Counted from the first letter of the stretch, positions 14,670-24,890 are shown. The stretch is 31,749 nucleotides of DNA from CAUZFZ01 sp963579025 (GCA_963579025.1 CAUZFZ010000130.1:1-31749); one strand, 5' to 3'. Made by a program: numbers and translations. The notes: generated from the sequence alone by a model not told the origin.

Positions 14670-15077
14670 ATGAGCGAAGAAGCTGCTGTTGCCGAATACA
14701 GTGATGTGACTAAGGAACTTGGCGACAAGATCGCCGGACTGACTTTGCTTGAGGCCAGATCGCTCGCCGATTACCTCGAGGATACGCACGGTATCAAGCC
14801 AGCCGGCGGTGGTGTCGTTATGGCCGGGCCTGCGGCTGACGATGGTGCTGCAGCCGAAGAGGAACAGACCGACTTTGATGTCGTGCTCACCGGCTACGGC
14901 GACAACAAGATCGCCGTCATCAAAGTCGTGCGTGCCGTGACCGGACTTGGCCTGAAAGAGGCCAAGGAAGTCGTGGAAAGCGCGCCGAAGGCTTTGAAGG
15001 AAGCCATTCCGAAGGAAGAAGCCGACAAGCTTAAGGAGCAGGTCGAAGGTGCTGGCGGAACGGTCGAGATCAAATAG
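14670..15077 (+). CDS. rplL: 50S ribosomal protein L7/L12
   Basis: 135 residues. N-terminal dimerisation helices (KELGDKIAGLTLLEARSLADYL, written in full as two helices at ~11-32), a flexible Gly/Ala-rich hinge (~45-62) and the C-terminal factor-binding domain with FDVVLTGYGDNKIAVIKVVR and GLGLKEAKEVVESAP, KEEADKLKEQVEGAGG. Recruits EF-Tu and EF-G to the ribosome. GGAG precedes ATG 14670. The 176-base gap after rplJ and 606-base gap before rpoB fit separate control of stalk-protein and polymerase levels. Confidence 0.96.
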   Translation: MSEEAAVAEYSDVTKELGDKIAGLTLLEARSLADYLEDTHGIKPAGGGVVMAGPAADDGAAAEEEQTDFDVVLTGYGDNKIAVIKVVRAVTGLGLKEAKEVVESAPKALKEAIPKEEADKLKEQVEGAGGTVEIK

Positions 15078-15683
15078 GCTGGTTCGTCTGGCGCAGAGGT
15101 TGGGCATCATGCAGGTGAATGGCACGACGTGAACCTGATGGTTCGCATCGTGGTCACCTCGTTTCCGGTGCCCGGTTCTGTGTTTTGATCCCGTCTGATC
15201 AGGCCAAGCCGTGCACCTGTGGTGTGTTCGTAAGTCGTGTGCGCCGGGCGAGTAAGGCCAAAGTTCAGCATTGTTTCCCGATTGGGGTGCATATTCTGTT
15301 CCGATTGCGCATAATCCCTGCCTGCCTCCTCTTCGCTGGTTCCGTGTCGGGGCATTGACGGCCTGACCGGTCCCGATCGATCCTCGTCCATCGAATGGAT
15401 TCCCGCCGTGGTTTGCGCCCAGGCTGGCTCATCGCAACTCGGCCCGGTGAACCGTGTTGATCGTGTTCACCCTATCGCCGACAGAAGGTTACGTCAGCGC
15501 GCCATTTGTCATCCGTGTGCGTCGATGCCTACCCGGTCTGATCGGATTTGTCGGCTGGTCAATTCAACGCTAACCAGTCCTACTCGTTCCGTGGCTTTTC
15601 AGGACTGCGGCGGGTCGCCGAGACTGCTGTAACGCTCATGGCCGTTTGCGATATCTCCCCTTTTAAATACGGATAGCTGACGC
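15078..15683 (+). other. Long rplL-rpoB intergenic region with hairpin
   Basis: 606 bases without a convincing gene; the two short open frames (15119-15358 and 15408-15632) lack family features. An imperfect long hairpin lies at 15113-15159: AGGTGA pairs with TCACCT, CACGA with TCGTG and GAAC with GTTC. No T-run follows. In E. coli the rplL-rpoB gap holds an attenuator and an RNase III site, and the hairpin could play a comparable part; that is inference. I saw no strong promoter, though one may exist for rpoBC. Confidence 0.5.
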
Positions 15684-18600
15684 ATGCCGATCCCTTCGAA
15701 GCGAACTGTCGTTACGGGCGAAGTCAGGAATATGGGTTCCCTGGAAACTTCGGACCCGATTGACACTTTGACTCAGCTTCAAAACGACTCGTATGCGCGA
15801 TTTCTGCAGGCGAATCTTCCGTCGCGTGAACGGGACAGTCAGGGACTTGAATCGATACTGCGCGAAATATTCCCCATCGAAAGCTATGACGGGCAATACT
15901 CGCTGGATTACGTGCGGTATGAACTTGGCAAGCCACGCTACACACCTCTGGAATGTCGCCAGCTTCGATTGACGTACGGTCGGCCGTTCCGTGTTCTCCT
16001 GAGGCTGAATAAAGAAGAGCCGATGGAGGAAGAGGTGTACCTCGGCGACATGCCAATCATGCTGGGCGGTGGCGAATTCATCATCAATGGTGCCGAACGG
16101 GTTGTCGTCAGCCAGTTGCACCGTTCTCCGGGAGTGGACTTCGTTCTGGCGTCTGAACCGGGCGAAAAGAAAAATTACTCGTGCCGAGTGATTCCAGAAC
16201 GTGGCAGCTGGATCGAGCTGAACGTTACCAAGAAGGACGGGTTGGCTGTTCGTATCGACCAGAGCGGTAAGTTTGCTGCAACGACTCTGCTGCGGGCAAT
16301 GAGCCCGGATTTCTCGACCAACGCGCAGATCGCAGGACTATTCTTCCCGATCAAACAGGAAACGGTCGGCGACAAAATTGACAAGAAGGTTGTTGCTGAC
16401 GACGTCATCTTCCCTCCCGGTCACGAACAGTGCGGCGAGATCATCATTGAGTTTGGCGAGATGATCACCACCGCTCATATTGAGAAGATCAAGGACGCCA
16501 AGTTCAAGAAGATCCCGATCATGGAGGAGGTCAAAGACTCTCTACTCCTCAATACGATCCGGGATGACGTCACCGCGAGTCACGAAGAAGCGCTGCTTCG
16601 GATTTACCAGAGACTGCGTCCCGGAAATCCGCCAGCCCTCGACAAGGCGATCGAGCTGTTTCGAGATCGTTTCTTTGACCTGAATCGCTATCGCCTGGGG
16701 GTTGTTGGGCGTTTCCGTATCAATCGGAAGTTCCAGCAGGATGATCTCGTTCCCCGGGACGAGATGACGCTTAACTCGAACGACTTTATTAACGCCATTC
16801 GCTATCTGGTTCGGCTTCGAACCAGTGATCCGAAGGCGTACATCGACGACATCGACAACCTCGGCAACCGCCGTTTGCGGACCATTGACGAGCTTGCTGC
16901 CGATGAAATCCGTAAGGGGTTCCTGAAGCTTCGGCGCACCGTGCAGGAACGGATGAGCCTCAAAGATGTCGAGGAAATGACACCGCGCACGCTCGTAAAC
17001 CCCAAGGCGGTTTCGGCCGCGATCGACTACTTCTTTGGTCGCAGCGAACTCTCTCAAGTGGTCGATCAGACGAATCCGTTGTCGATGCTGACGCATGAAC
17101 GCCGTCTGAGTGCTCTCGGTCCGGGTGGCTTGAATCGAAAACGTGCTGGTTTCGAAGTCCGTGACGTTCACATCTCTCACTACGGCCGAATCTGCCCGAT
17201 TGAGACGCCTGAAGGGACCAACATCGGGCTGATCTCCAGCTTGGGTCTCTTCGCGCAGGTCGATGACTACGGATTCCTGATTACGGCCTACCGTCGTGTG
17301 CGCAAGGGCAAGCTTACCGACGAGATCGAATACCTGCGGGCCGATGAAGAGTCAGAGCAATACGTGGTCCCCGCAGACACGCCGGTTGAAAAAGGCAAGA
17401 TCATCGGTGACCGGGTGCTGGCCCGAAACCGTAACGACGTGCGACTGGTCAGCGTGGACGACGTTGAATTCATTGATATCTCCCCAGCTCAGATGGTCGG
17501 CGTCTCCGCAGCGTTGATTCCGTTTCTTGAGCACGATGATGCCAATCGGGCTTTGATGGGCTCGAATATGCAACGCCAGGCGGTGCCTCTGTTAATTGCG
17601 GAGAAGCCAATTGTCGGCACGGGTATGGAAAAACTCGTGGCCTCTCACTCCGGAATGACGATCGTTGCCGAGAAGGCCGGCAAAGTGACGTATGTCGACG
17701 GTCTGGTCGTCGAGATTGATGGCAAGCGATATCCGCTGCGGAAGTTCACCGGCCTTAACGAACGCACGTGTCTCAATCAGAAGCCGCTGGTTTCGATGGG
17801 GGAGAAGGTCAAAAAAGGGCAGGTGCTGGTTGATACGGCGGCGACGCAGGACGGTGAGCTGGCTCTGGGACGCAATGTTCTCGTTGGGTTCATGTCGTGG
17901 CAGGGCTACAACTTCGAAGACGCAATCATCCTTTCCGAACGCCTGGTCAAAGAAGACGTCTACACGTCGATCCACATTGACGAGTTTGATGTCGAGATTC
18001 GTGAAACGAAGCTTGGTCGTGAAGAATTCACTCGCGACATTCCGAACGTCAGCGAGAAGGCTCTTCGCCACCTTGACGAGACCGGCGTCGTCCAGATCGG
18101 AACGCGAGTACAGCCGGGCGACATCCTTGTCGGAAAGGTCTCGCCAAAAGCGAAGTCCGAGCTGACTCCGGAAGAGAAGTTGCTGCACGCGATTTTCGGC
18201 CGGGCTGGTGAAGACGTGAAGAACGAGTCGCTCGAAGTGCCGTCCGGCGTCGAAGGCATCGTGATGCACACCGAACGGTTCTCTCGCAAGATGAGCCTTT
18301 CGGAGTCTGAGAAAAAACAGTTGGACCAGCAGATCAAGGACACGGAGCAGGAAGGCAACGAGGCCATTGCCAGGACGTTCCGAGCGTTCCTGGGTGAGTT
18401 TGAGCCGGCACTTGGTGAGGCCGTGAAAGACGAGGAAGGCCACGCAATTGCCAAGTCGACTGACGACACGATCGTAGCCAAATTCGCAACGGGCTTCTTG
18501 AGCTGGTTTGATAAGCTGGAACTCCGCAGTCCACAGAAACTGTCTGCGTGTCGGAACGTGATCAAAGAGAGCTGGGGCGCCGTCGGCGGGGAGCTCGATC

Positions 18601-19391
18601 GTCGCGATCACGCAATCAACAGCCTTAAGCGTGGTGATGAGCTGCAGAATGGTGTTCTGCAGATGATCAAAGTTTACGTCGCTTCCAAGCGACAGATTTC
18701 CGTGGGCGACAAGATGGCCGGCCGGCATGGCAATAAAGGTGTCATCTCGAAGATTCTGCCCGTGGAAGATATGCCCTATCTGGAAGACGGCACTTCGGTC
18801 GACATCCTGCTGAATCCTCTTGGCGTGCCAAGTCGAATGAACGTTGGGCAGATTCTGGAGACGCACCTTGGCTGGGCGGCTGAGAAGCTTGGCTTCCGTT
18901 GCTACTGCCCCGTGTTTGATGGACCGACGGAAGAAACGGTCAACGCCTTGCTCAAGGAAGCCGGGTTGCCCGAGGATGGCAAGGCAGTCCTGCACGATGG
19001 ACGCACTGGCGAGCAGCTCGATCAGAAGGTGACGGTGGGCTACATCTACATGCTCAAACTGCACCATCTGGTCGACGACAAGATTCACGCTCGAGCAACA
19101 GGTCCATATTCACTGATCACTCAGCAACCGCTGGGCGGTAAGGCCCGATTCGGCGGCCAACGATTCGGTGAGATGGAAGTCTGGGCTCTGGAAGCCTACG
19201 GAGCTGCTTACATTCTGCAGGAACTGCTGACGGTTAAGAGTGATGATGTCGAGGGCCGGACGAAGATTTATGAGTCGATGGTCAAGGGCGAAAACACGCT
19301 TGAAGCGGGCACGCCTGCCAGCTTCGATGTACTGACAAATGAGATCCGAGGACTGGCACTGAACCTGCAGCTTGAAAAAGCCGTGATGTAA
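15684..19391 (+). CDS. rpoB: DNA-directed RNA polymerase subunit beta
   Basis: 1235 residues, shorter than the 1342 of E. coli because large lineage inserts are absent. Recognisable blocks are GGGEFIINGAERVVVSQLHR (~132-151), the rifampicin region FFGRSELSQVVDQTNPLS, ALGPGGLNRKRAGFEVRDVH, ICPIETPEGTNIGLI, GRNVLVGFMSWQGYNFEDA, the Mg-site neighbourhood GDKMAGRHGNKGVIS and the C-terminal KARFGGQRFGEMEVWALEA. At the positions of E. coli F514 and M515 it has Val459 and Val460; Q513, D516, H526, R529 and S531 are kept. Start ATG 15684; rpoC follows after 133 bases. Confidence 0.98.
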   Translation: MPIPSKRTVVTGEVRNMGSLETSDPIDTLTQLQNDSYARFLQANLPSRERDSQGLESILREIFPIESYDGQYSLDYVRYELGKPRYTPLECRQLRLTYGRPFRVLLRLNKEEPMEEEVYLGDMPIMLGGGEFIINGAERVVVSQLHRSPGVDFVLASEPGEKKNYSCRVIPERGSWIELNVTKKDGLAVRIDQSGKFAATTLLRAMSPDFSTNAQIAGLFFPIKQETVGDKIDKKVVADDVIFPPGHEQCGEIIIEFGEMITTAHIEKIKDAKFKKIPIMEEVKDSLLLNTIRDDVTASHEEALLRIYQRLRPGNPPALDKAIELFRDRFFDLNRYRLGVVGRFRINRKFQQDDLVPRDEMTLNSNDFINAIRYLVRLRTSDPKAYIDDIDNLGNRRLRTIDELAADEIRKGFLKLRRTVQERMSLKDVEEMTPRTLVNPKAVSAAIDYFFGRSELSQVVDQTNPLSMLTHERRLSALGPGGLNRKRAGFEVRDVHISHYGRICPIETPEGTNIGLISSLGLFAQVDDYGFLITAYRRVRKGKLTDEIEYLRADEESEQYVVPADTPVEKGKIIGDRVLARNRNDVRLVSVDDVEFIDISPAQMVGVSAALIPFLEHDDANRALMGSNMQRQAVPLLIAEKPIVGTGMEKLVASHSGMTIVAEKAGKVTYVDGLVVEIDGKRYPLRKFTGLNERTCLNQKPLVSMGEKVKKGQVLVDTAATQDGELALGRNVLVGFMSWQGYNFEDAIILSERLVKEDVYTSIHIDEFDVEIRETKLGREEFTRDIPNVSEKALRHLDETGVVQIGTRVQPGDILVGKVSPKAKSELTPEEKLLHAIFGRAGEDVKNESLEVPSGVEGIVMHTERFSRKMSLSESEKKQLDQQIKDTEQEGNEAIARTFRAFLGEFEPALGEAVKDEEGHAIAKSTDDTIVAKFATGFLSWFDKLELRSPQKLSACRNVIKESWGAVGGELDRRDHAINSLKRGDELQNGVLQMIKVYVASKRQISVGDKMAGRHGNKGVISKILPVEDMPYLEDGTSVDILLNPLGVPSRMNVGQILETHLGWAAEKLGFRCYCPVFDGPTEETVNALLKEAGLPEDGKAVLHDGRTGEQLDQKVTVGYIYMLKLHHLVDDKIHARATGPYSLITQQPLGGKARFGGQRFGEMEVWALEAYGAAYILQELLTVKSDDVEGRTKIYESMVKGENTLEAGTPASFDVLTNEIRGLALNLQLEKAVM

Positions 19392-19524
19392 GGGCGGAGC
19401 GGGGTGGCACCTTGCCTGGCAGGTGGCACATCTGCCTCACGTAGTGCAGGTAGTTTTCTGATGGCCAACACAATCACCGCAGTGATGCGGAAACGGATCA
19501 CAATTTCCTCGTAGGGGGTCTGGG

Positions 19525-22500
19525 ATGAGCACTGGCGAAACCACCGGATACGAACGGGTCAACGACTACGGCGCTGTGCGGATTTCTCTCGCCAGCCCGC
19601 ACGACATTCGTAGCTGGTCGTTCGGAGAAGTGAAGAAGCCTGAGACCATCAATTACCGGACGTACCGGCCGGAACGTGACGGGCTGTTCTGCGAACGGAT
19701 TTTCGGTCCGGAAAAGGACTGGGAATGCGCCTGCGGCAAGTACCGCGGAATGAAATACAAGGGCATGATCTGCGACCGCTGCGGCGTCAAAGTGACGCAC
19801 AGCCGTGTTCGCCGAAAGCGCATGGGCCATATCGAGCTGGCCGCACCAGTCGTTCACATCTGGTTCTTCAAGGCGATGCCGAGCCGTCTTGGCGCGCTGC
19901 TCAACATGAAGACGACCAGTCTTGAAAAGGTTATCTATTTTCAGGACTACGTCGTCGTCGATCCCGGTGACACGCCGCTGCGAATTGGACAGCTTCTAAC
20001 TGAAGACGAAGCTCGTGAAAAACGCAAGAAATATGGCAAAGGCACGTTTGAAATCGAGATGGGTGCGGACGCCGTCAAGAAACTTCTTGGGCAGCTGGAT
20101 CTGCCGCCGCTGTCGGTTCAGTTGCGACAGGAACTGATAGAGACCGGCAGCCAGCAGAAGAAGAAAGAGCTGATCAAACGACTGCGGATCATCGAGCAAC
20201 TCCGGGATTCGAGTAATCGACCTGACTGGATGGTGCTGGACGTCATTCCGGTCATCCCGCCGGACCTTCGTCCGCTCGTTCTGCTGGATTCGGGCAACTT
20301 TGCGACGAGCGACCTGAATGATCTGTATCGTCGTATCATCAACCGCAACAACCGATTGAAGAAACTGGTCGACCTGAACGCTCCGGAAGTCATCGTGCGG
20401 AATGAAAAACGCATGCTGCAGCAATCGGTCGACGCGTTGTTCGACAACAATCGCTGCAAGCGTCCGGTGCTCGGATCTTCAAACCGACCGTTGAAGTCGC
20501 TGACGGACATGATCAAAGGTAAGCAGGGTCGTTTTCGTGAAAACCTGCTGGGCAAGCGAGTCGATTACTCCGCGCGTTCTGTGATTGTCGTGGGTCCGGA
20601 ACTGCACCTGCATCAATGCGGTCTGCCTAAGAAGATCGCGCTGGAGTTGTTCCAGCCGTTCATCATTCGCAGGCTGAAGGAACTCGGGCACGCTGACACG
20701 ATCAAGTCCGCGAAGCGCATGCTTGAGCGTAAGGACGAGGAAGTCTGGGACATCCTGGACGAAGTCATTACGAACCACCCTGTGATGCTGAACCGTGCAC
20801 CGACGCTGCACCGCATGGGTATTCAGGCATTCGAGCCGACCCTCGTCGAGGGCAACGCAATTCGGCTGCACCCGCTTGTCTGCCGAGGTTTCAATGCGGA
20901 CTTCGACGGCGATCAAATGGCTGTCCATCTGCCACTCTCAATTGAAGCGCAGGTCGAAGCCCACACGCTGATGATGGCGACGCATAACATCTTCAGTCCC
21001 GCGAACGGTGCCCCGATTATCAGCCCGTCGCAGGACATCGTGATGGGTTGCGGTTACCTGACGTTGAAACGACCGGGTCGTCCTGGTGAGGGCATGATCT
21101 TCTCGTCGGTGAACGAAGTGCACACGGCACTCGGTCACGACAAGGTTTCGATCCATGCGAAAATCAAAGTCCGGATGCCCGCCGACAAACGTGTGCTCGG
21201 CGAGGGAGCGGACGAGTACGTCGCAGGCGGACTGATTGAAACTAGTGCCGGACGCGTGACCTTCAACGACATTCTTCATCCGAAGATGGCGTTCTATAAC
21301 ATCAATATGCGCAGCCGCGATTTGTCCAGGGTCATCTCGGACTGCTATCTCGAGCTGGGGCGGCGAGAGACGATCGGTCTGCTTGACCGCATGAAGGCGA
21401 TTGGCTTCCGGGAATCAACGAAGTCCGGCCTGTCGTTCGCGACGAGCGACCTGGTGACCTCGCCGGAAAAAGATCGCATTATTAGCGATGCTGAAACCAA
21501 AGTGCTGCGGCAGTTGAAGCTCTACGACCGGGGCATCATCACGAACCAGGAACGATACAACCAGGTGCTTGATATCTGGACACACGCCCGTGAAGAAATC
21601 ACGGGATCCATGATGACTGAGCTGGAAAACGACATTCGCGGCGATGGTTCGTACGTGAACCCGATCTTCCTGATGGCAGATTCGGGTGCTCGTGGTGGTA
21701 AGGAACAGATTCGACAGTTGGCCGGTATGCGAGGTCTGATGGCCAAGCCGAGTGGCGAGATTATCGAGACGCCGATCAAGTCGAACTTCCGTGAAGGGCT
21801 GACCGTCCTTGAGTATTTCAGCTCGACACATGGTGCCCGCAAAGGCCTGGCCGATACGGCACTTAAGACTGCTGACTCGGGGTATCTGACACGTAAACTG
21901 GCCGACATCTGCCAGAACATGGTGATCACGTGCCACGACTGCGGTACGACACAGGGTATCACCCGCGGAATCGTCTACCGTGGTGAGAAGGTCGAAGTCA
22001 GCCTGGCTGACTCAGTTCGCGGGCGTGTGAGTCGTTCGAACATCGTCAATCCAATTACTGACGAAGTGATTGTGCGAGAAGGCGAACTGGTGACTCACGC
22101 CATCGCCACGCGAATCGAAGAACTGGGACTGGAGAAGATCCAGGTCCGCAGCCCGATGACATGCGAGGCTGTGCTGGGACTGTGCCGCCAGTGCTACGGA
22201 ATGGACCTGTCGACCGGTCGAATGGTGGAAGAAGGGCTTGCAACTGGGATCATCGCCGCACAGAGCATCGGTGAACCAGGTACTCAGCTCACGATGCGAA
22301 CATTTCACATCGGTGGTGTCGCCTCAACGGACGTTGAACAGTCGGACCTGAAAGCACGACGAGGCGGCGTAGTTCGTTTCGGCCGCATGAAGAACGTGAC
22401 GAGCACGGAAGGCAACGTGATCGTTCTGACTCGTAATGCTGAAATCCACTTGATGGACGAAAAAGGCCGGGAACTGGATAAGTACCCGATTCCAAATGGT

Positions 22501-23853
22501 GCCACGCTTTCTGTGAAAGAAGGCGATCCTGTCGTCGCTGGCCAGGTCCTGTGTCAGTGGGATCCACACGCTGTGCCGATCATCGCTGACGTAGGCGGAA
22601 AAGTGCGATTCGAGGACTGCATCGAGGGGCGGACGATCCGCACCGAGCAGGAAGCTGGGATGACGCGAACGACCGTCATCGAGCACAAGGGCGAATTGCA
22701 GCCGCAGATTGTGCTTGAGGACACGACAGGCAAGATTCTTGGTTTCTTCTACCTGTCAGAACGAGCCAGTCTTGAGGTCAAGGAAGGCAATGCAGTTACT
22801 GCAGGTACAGTGCTGGCGAAGACACCGCGTGAGTCTGCCGGCACACAGGACATTACCGGCGGTTTGCCGCGTGTGACGGAACTGTTCGAAGCCCGTAAGC
22901 CAAAAGACCCGTCGATCATTGCCGAGATTGACGGCGAGATCGAACTGCCTCAGGAACGGAAACGCGGTAAGCGCATCGTGATCGTCCGTGGCGAAGACGG
23001 TTCGGAAGTTGAACACATCATTCCGCCGGGACAACCACTGCTCATTCACGCTGGCGACATCGTTGTGGCGGGTGACGCGATTGTCCGCGGTCCGCTCGTT
23101 CCGCACGACATTCTGCGGGTCAGTGGCGTCGAGGCGGTCCAGCAGTATCTGCTGCACGAAATTCAAACGGTGTATCGATCGCAGCACGTCGAGATTGACG
23201 ACAAACACATAGAAATCGTCATCTCGCAGATGCTGCGCAAGGTGAAAGTCTCTGAGCCTGGCGACACGACGCTCCTGCCCGGGTCGACAATTGACAAGTA
23301 CGAATTTCGTCGGGCCAATCAGCAGATCAGGAAGTCGGTCCGCGTCGACGAACCGGGCAGCTCTGAATATCGCGCGGGTGACGTGGTGATGCTCGACGAG
23401 ATCGAGGCGGTCAACGCCGAGATCGAAGCCGACGGTGGTGCTCCGGCAACACACCTGAAATCACGGCCGGCGAACGCTGTGACCCAACTTTTGGGAATTA
23501 CGAAGGCGGCAGTCCAGAGCGAGAGCTTTATCTCAGCGGCTTCATTCCAGGAGACGACCAAGGTTCTGACCGAGGCCGCGCTGGGTGGTCGTATCGATGA
23601 GTTGGTCGGCCTGAAGGAAAACGTTATTCTGGGCCACCTGATTCCGGCGGGTACGGGATTCCACTCGCATCAGGACTCGGATGTTCGGATTCGTCCGGAG
23701 GCTCTTCAGGAGCTTCAGGCCGAGAAAGAACGGATTCTGGCAGCCCGTATGAACCTGCTCAACGAGAGCAACGACCAGTCGCTGCTGTTTGGCTCTTACG
23801 TCGCTCCCGAGCAACCGGAAAGCCCGCAGCCGCAGCAGCCGCAACAACCATAA
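19525..23853 (+). CDS. rpoC: DNA-directed RNA polymerase subunit beta'
   Basis: 1442 residues, close to E. coli length. Zinc ribbon Cys68/Cys70/Cys83/Cys86 (CACGKYR and MICDRCG), catalytic NADFDGDQMAVH with the three Mg-binding aspartates (459, 461, 463), bridge-helix/trigger-loop blocks with GARGGKEQIRQLAGMRGLMA and EPGTQLTMRTFHIGG, and a second zinc site (CHDCG and CEAVLGLCRQCYG). The C-terminus is a Gln/Pro-rich tail (QPESPQPQQPQQP). Shine-Dalgarno TAGGGGG before ATG 19525. Forms the active site with RpoB. Confidence 0.98.
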   Translation: MSTGETTGYERVNDYGAVRISLASPHDIRSWSFGEVKKPETINYRTYRPERDGLFCERIFGPEKDWECACGKYRGMKYKGMICDRCGVKVTHSRVRRKRMGHIELAAPVVHIWFFKAMPSRLGALLNMKTTSLEKVIYFQDYVVVDPGDTPLRIGQLLTEDEAREKRKKYGKGTFEIEMGADAVKKLLGQLDLPPLSVQLRQELIETGSQQKKKELIKRLRIIEQLRDSSNRPDWMVLDVIPVIPPDLRPLVLLDSGNFATSDLNDLYRRIINRNNRLKKLVDLNAPEVIVRNEKRMLQQSVDALFDNNRCKRPVLGSSNRPLKSLTDMIKGKQGRFRENLLGKRVDYSARSVIVVGPELHLHQCGLPKKIALELFQPFIIRRLKELGHADTIKSAKRMLERKDEEVWDILDEVITNHPVMLNRAPTLHRMGIQAFEPTLVEGNAIRLHPLVCRGFNADFDGDQMAVHLPLSIEAQVEAHTLMMATHNIFSPANGAPIISPSQDIVMGCGYLTLKRPGRPGEGMIFSSVNEVHTALGHDKVSIHAKIKVRMPADKRVLGEGADEYVAGGLIETSAGRVTFNDILHPKMAFYNINMRSRDLSRVISDCYLELGRRETIGLLDRMKAIGFRESTKSGLSFATSDLVTSPEKDRIISDAETKVLRQLKLYDRGIITNQERYNQVLDIWTHAREEITGSMMTELENDIRGDGSYVNPIFLMADSGARGGKEQIRQLAGMRGLMAKPSGEIIETPIKSNFREGLTVLEYFSSTHGARKGLADTALKTADSGYLTRKLADICQNMVITCHDCGTTQGITRGIVYRGEKVEVSLADSVRGRVSRSNIVNPITDEVIVREGELVTHAIATRIEELGLEKIQVRSPMTCEAVLGLCRQCYGMDLSTGRMVEEGLATGIIAAQSIGEPGTQLTMRTFHIGGVASTDVEQSDLKARRGGVVRFGRMKNVTSTEGNVIVLTRNAEIHLMDEKGRELDKYPIPNGATLSVKEGDPVVAGQVLCQWDPHAVPIIADVGGKVRFEDCIEGRTIRTEQEAGMTRTTVIEHKGELQPQIVLEDTTGKILGFFYLSERASLEVKEGNAVTAGTVLAKTPRESAGTQDITGGLPRVTELFEARKPKDPSIIAEIDGEIELPQERKRGKRIVIVRGEDGSEVEHIIPPGQPLLIHAGDIVVAGDAIVRGPLVPHDILRVSGVEAVQQYLLHEIQTVYRSQHVEIDDKHIEIVISQMLRKVKVSEPGDTTLLPGSTIDKYEFRRANQQIRKSVRVDEPGSSEYRAGDVVMLDEIEAVNAEIEADGGAPATHLKSRPANAVTQLLGITKAAVQSESFISAASFQETTKVLTEAALGGRIDELVGLKENVILGHLIPAGTGFHSHQDSDVRIRPEALQELQAEKERILAARMNLLNESNDQSLLFGSYVAPEQPESPQPQQPQQP

Positions 23854-23933
23854 TGGATGCCGTTCCGACGTAAGTCGGTGGGTCTTGCTGGAAGGCGAGG
23901 CTCCAACCAATCGATTCAGGAAAATCTTTACCA

Positions 23934-24305
23934 ATGCCCACGATCAATCAGCTCGTCCGTAAGCCACGCAAGCCAAAGAAGTCCAATAGCAAGACCCCTT
24001 TGCTTGAGGGCTGCCCGCAAAGGCGAGGCGTTTGCCTGCTGGTCAAGACAGTCACTCCGAAGAAGCCGAACTCGGCTCTGCGTAAAGTGGCACGCGTCCG
24101 TTTGTCAAACGGCAAGGAAGTGACCGCGTACATTCCTGGCGAAGGTCATAACCTGCAGGAGCACTCGATTGTGCTGGTGCGTGGTGGCCGAGTCCGCGAC
24201 CTTCCGGGTGTCCGATATAAGGTCATTCGGGGTGTACTCGATACGCTGGGTGTTGACGGTCGTCGTCAGGCTCGCAGCCGCTACGGTGCCAAGCGGCCCA
24301 AATAG
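23934..24305 (+). CDS. rpsL: 30S ribosomal protein S12
   Basis: 123 residues, standard length. Decoding-site blocks TPKKPNSALRKVARV (41-55) and GEGHNLQEHS (69-78). Position 88, Lys in streptomycin-sensitive E. coli and M. tuberculosis, is Arg here (RGGRVRDLPGVRY; codon CGC at 24195-24197), a change known to give streptomycin resistance in other bacteria. K43 is unchanged. Lies 80 bases after rpoC and heads the str block with rpsG. Confidence 0.97.
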   Translation: MPTINQLVRKPRKPKKSNSKTPLLEGCPQRRGVCLLVKTVTPKKPNSALRKVARVRLSNGKEVTAYIPGEGHNLQEHSIVLVRGGRVRDLPGVRYKVIRGVLDTLGVDGRRQARSRYGAKRPK

Positions 24306-24373
24306 GCAGCGTTGCCAATCGTCTTTTTCATCTTTATTCACCTGGGAAGAGTCTCCGCGAAAGGAGCAGTACC

Positions 24374-24862
24374 ATGGCCGACCGCGATCCACTTGAAGCA
24401 CATTACGTCGCGACTCACCGAAAAATCGAAGCCGACCCACGTTACGACTCACAGTTACTGACCAAGGTCATTAACTGTCTGATGCACGACGGCAAGAAAA
24501 GCATCGCGACTCGGGTCGTATACGACGCGCTCGACATCATTGCGAAGCGTCTGAAGGACGAAGAACCTTATCACGTCTTCGCCGTGGCGATCGAAAACTG
24601 CAAGCCCATGATCGAAGTACGTTCCAAGCGAGTGGGTGGTGCGACGTATCAGGTTCCGACGGCCGTGAATCCCAAGCGCAAGCAAGCTTTGGGCATCCGC
24701 TGGCTTCTTGAAGCCGTCCGCAATAAGAAAGGCCGAACCACGGCCGCCAGTCTGGCGGACGAGCTGATTGCGGCGTTTAAGCGTGAAGGAACAACAATTA
24801 CGAAGCGCGAAAACGTCCATCGTATGGCTGAGGCCAACAAGGCGTTTGCGCACTTCGCGTGA
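24374..24862 (+). CDS. rpsG: 30S ribosomal protein S7
   Basis: 162 residues; bacterial S7 is usually ~156-179. Recognisable KVINCLMHDGKKSIATRVVY, ENCKPMIEVRSKRVGGATYQ, VPTAVNPKRKQALGIRWL and the C-terminal KRENVHRMAEANKAFAHF. It nucleates assembly of the 30S head and contacts E-site tRNA. GGAG at 24361-24364 precedes ATG 24374. Followed by a strong terminator, not by fusA directly. Confidence 0.97.
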   Translation: MADRDPLEAHYVATHRKIEADPRYDSQLLTKVINCLMHDGKKSIATRVVYDALDIIAKRLKDEEPYHVFAVAIENCKPMIEVRSKRVGGATYQVPTAVNPKRKQALGIRWLLEAVRNKKGRTTAASLADELIAAFKREGTTITKRENVHRMAEANKAFAHFA

Positions 24863-24890
24863 CCAGAGGCTGACTCAGACATTGACAATG

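Noticed and set aside
15119..15632. Two short open frames in the rplL-rpoB gap
   Set aside because: No ribosome-binding site, no family and Arg/Cys-rich composition; the gap is better described as regulatory or empty.
17592..19088. 498-residue open frame on the minus strand
   Set aside because: Antisense of rpoB; a by-product of codon bias in a highly expressed gene.
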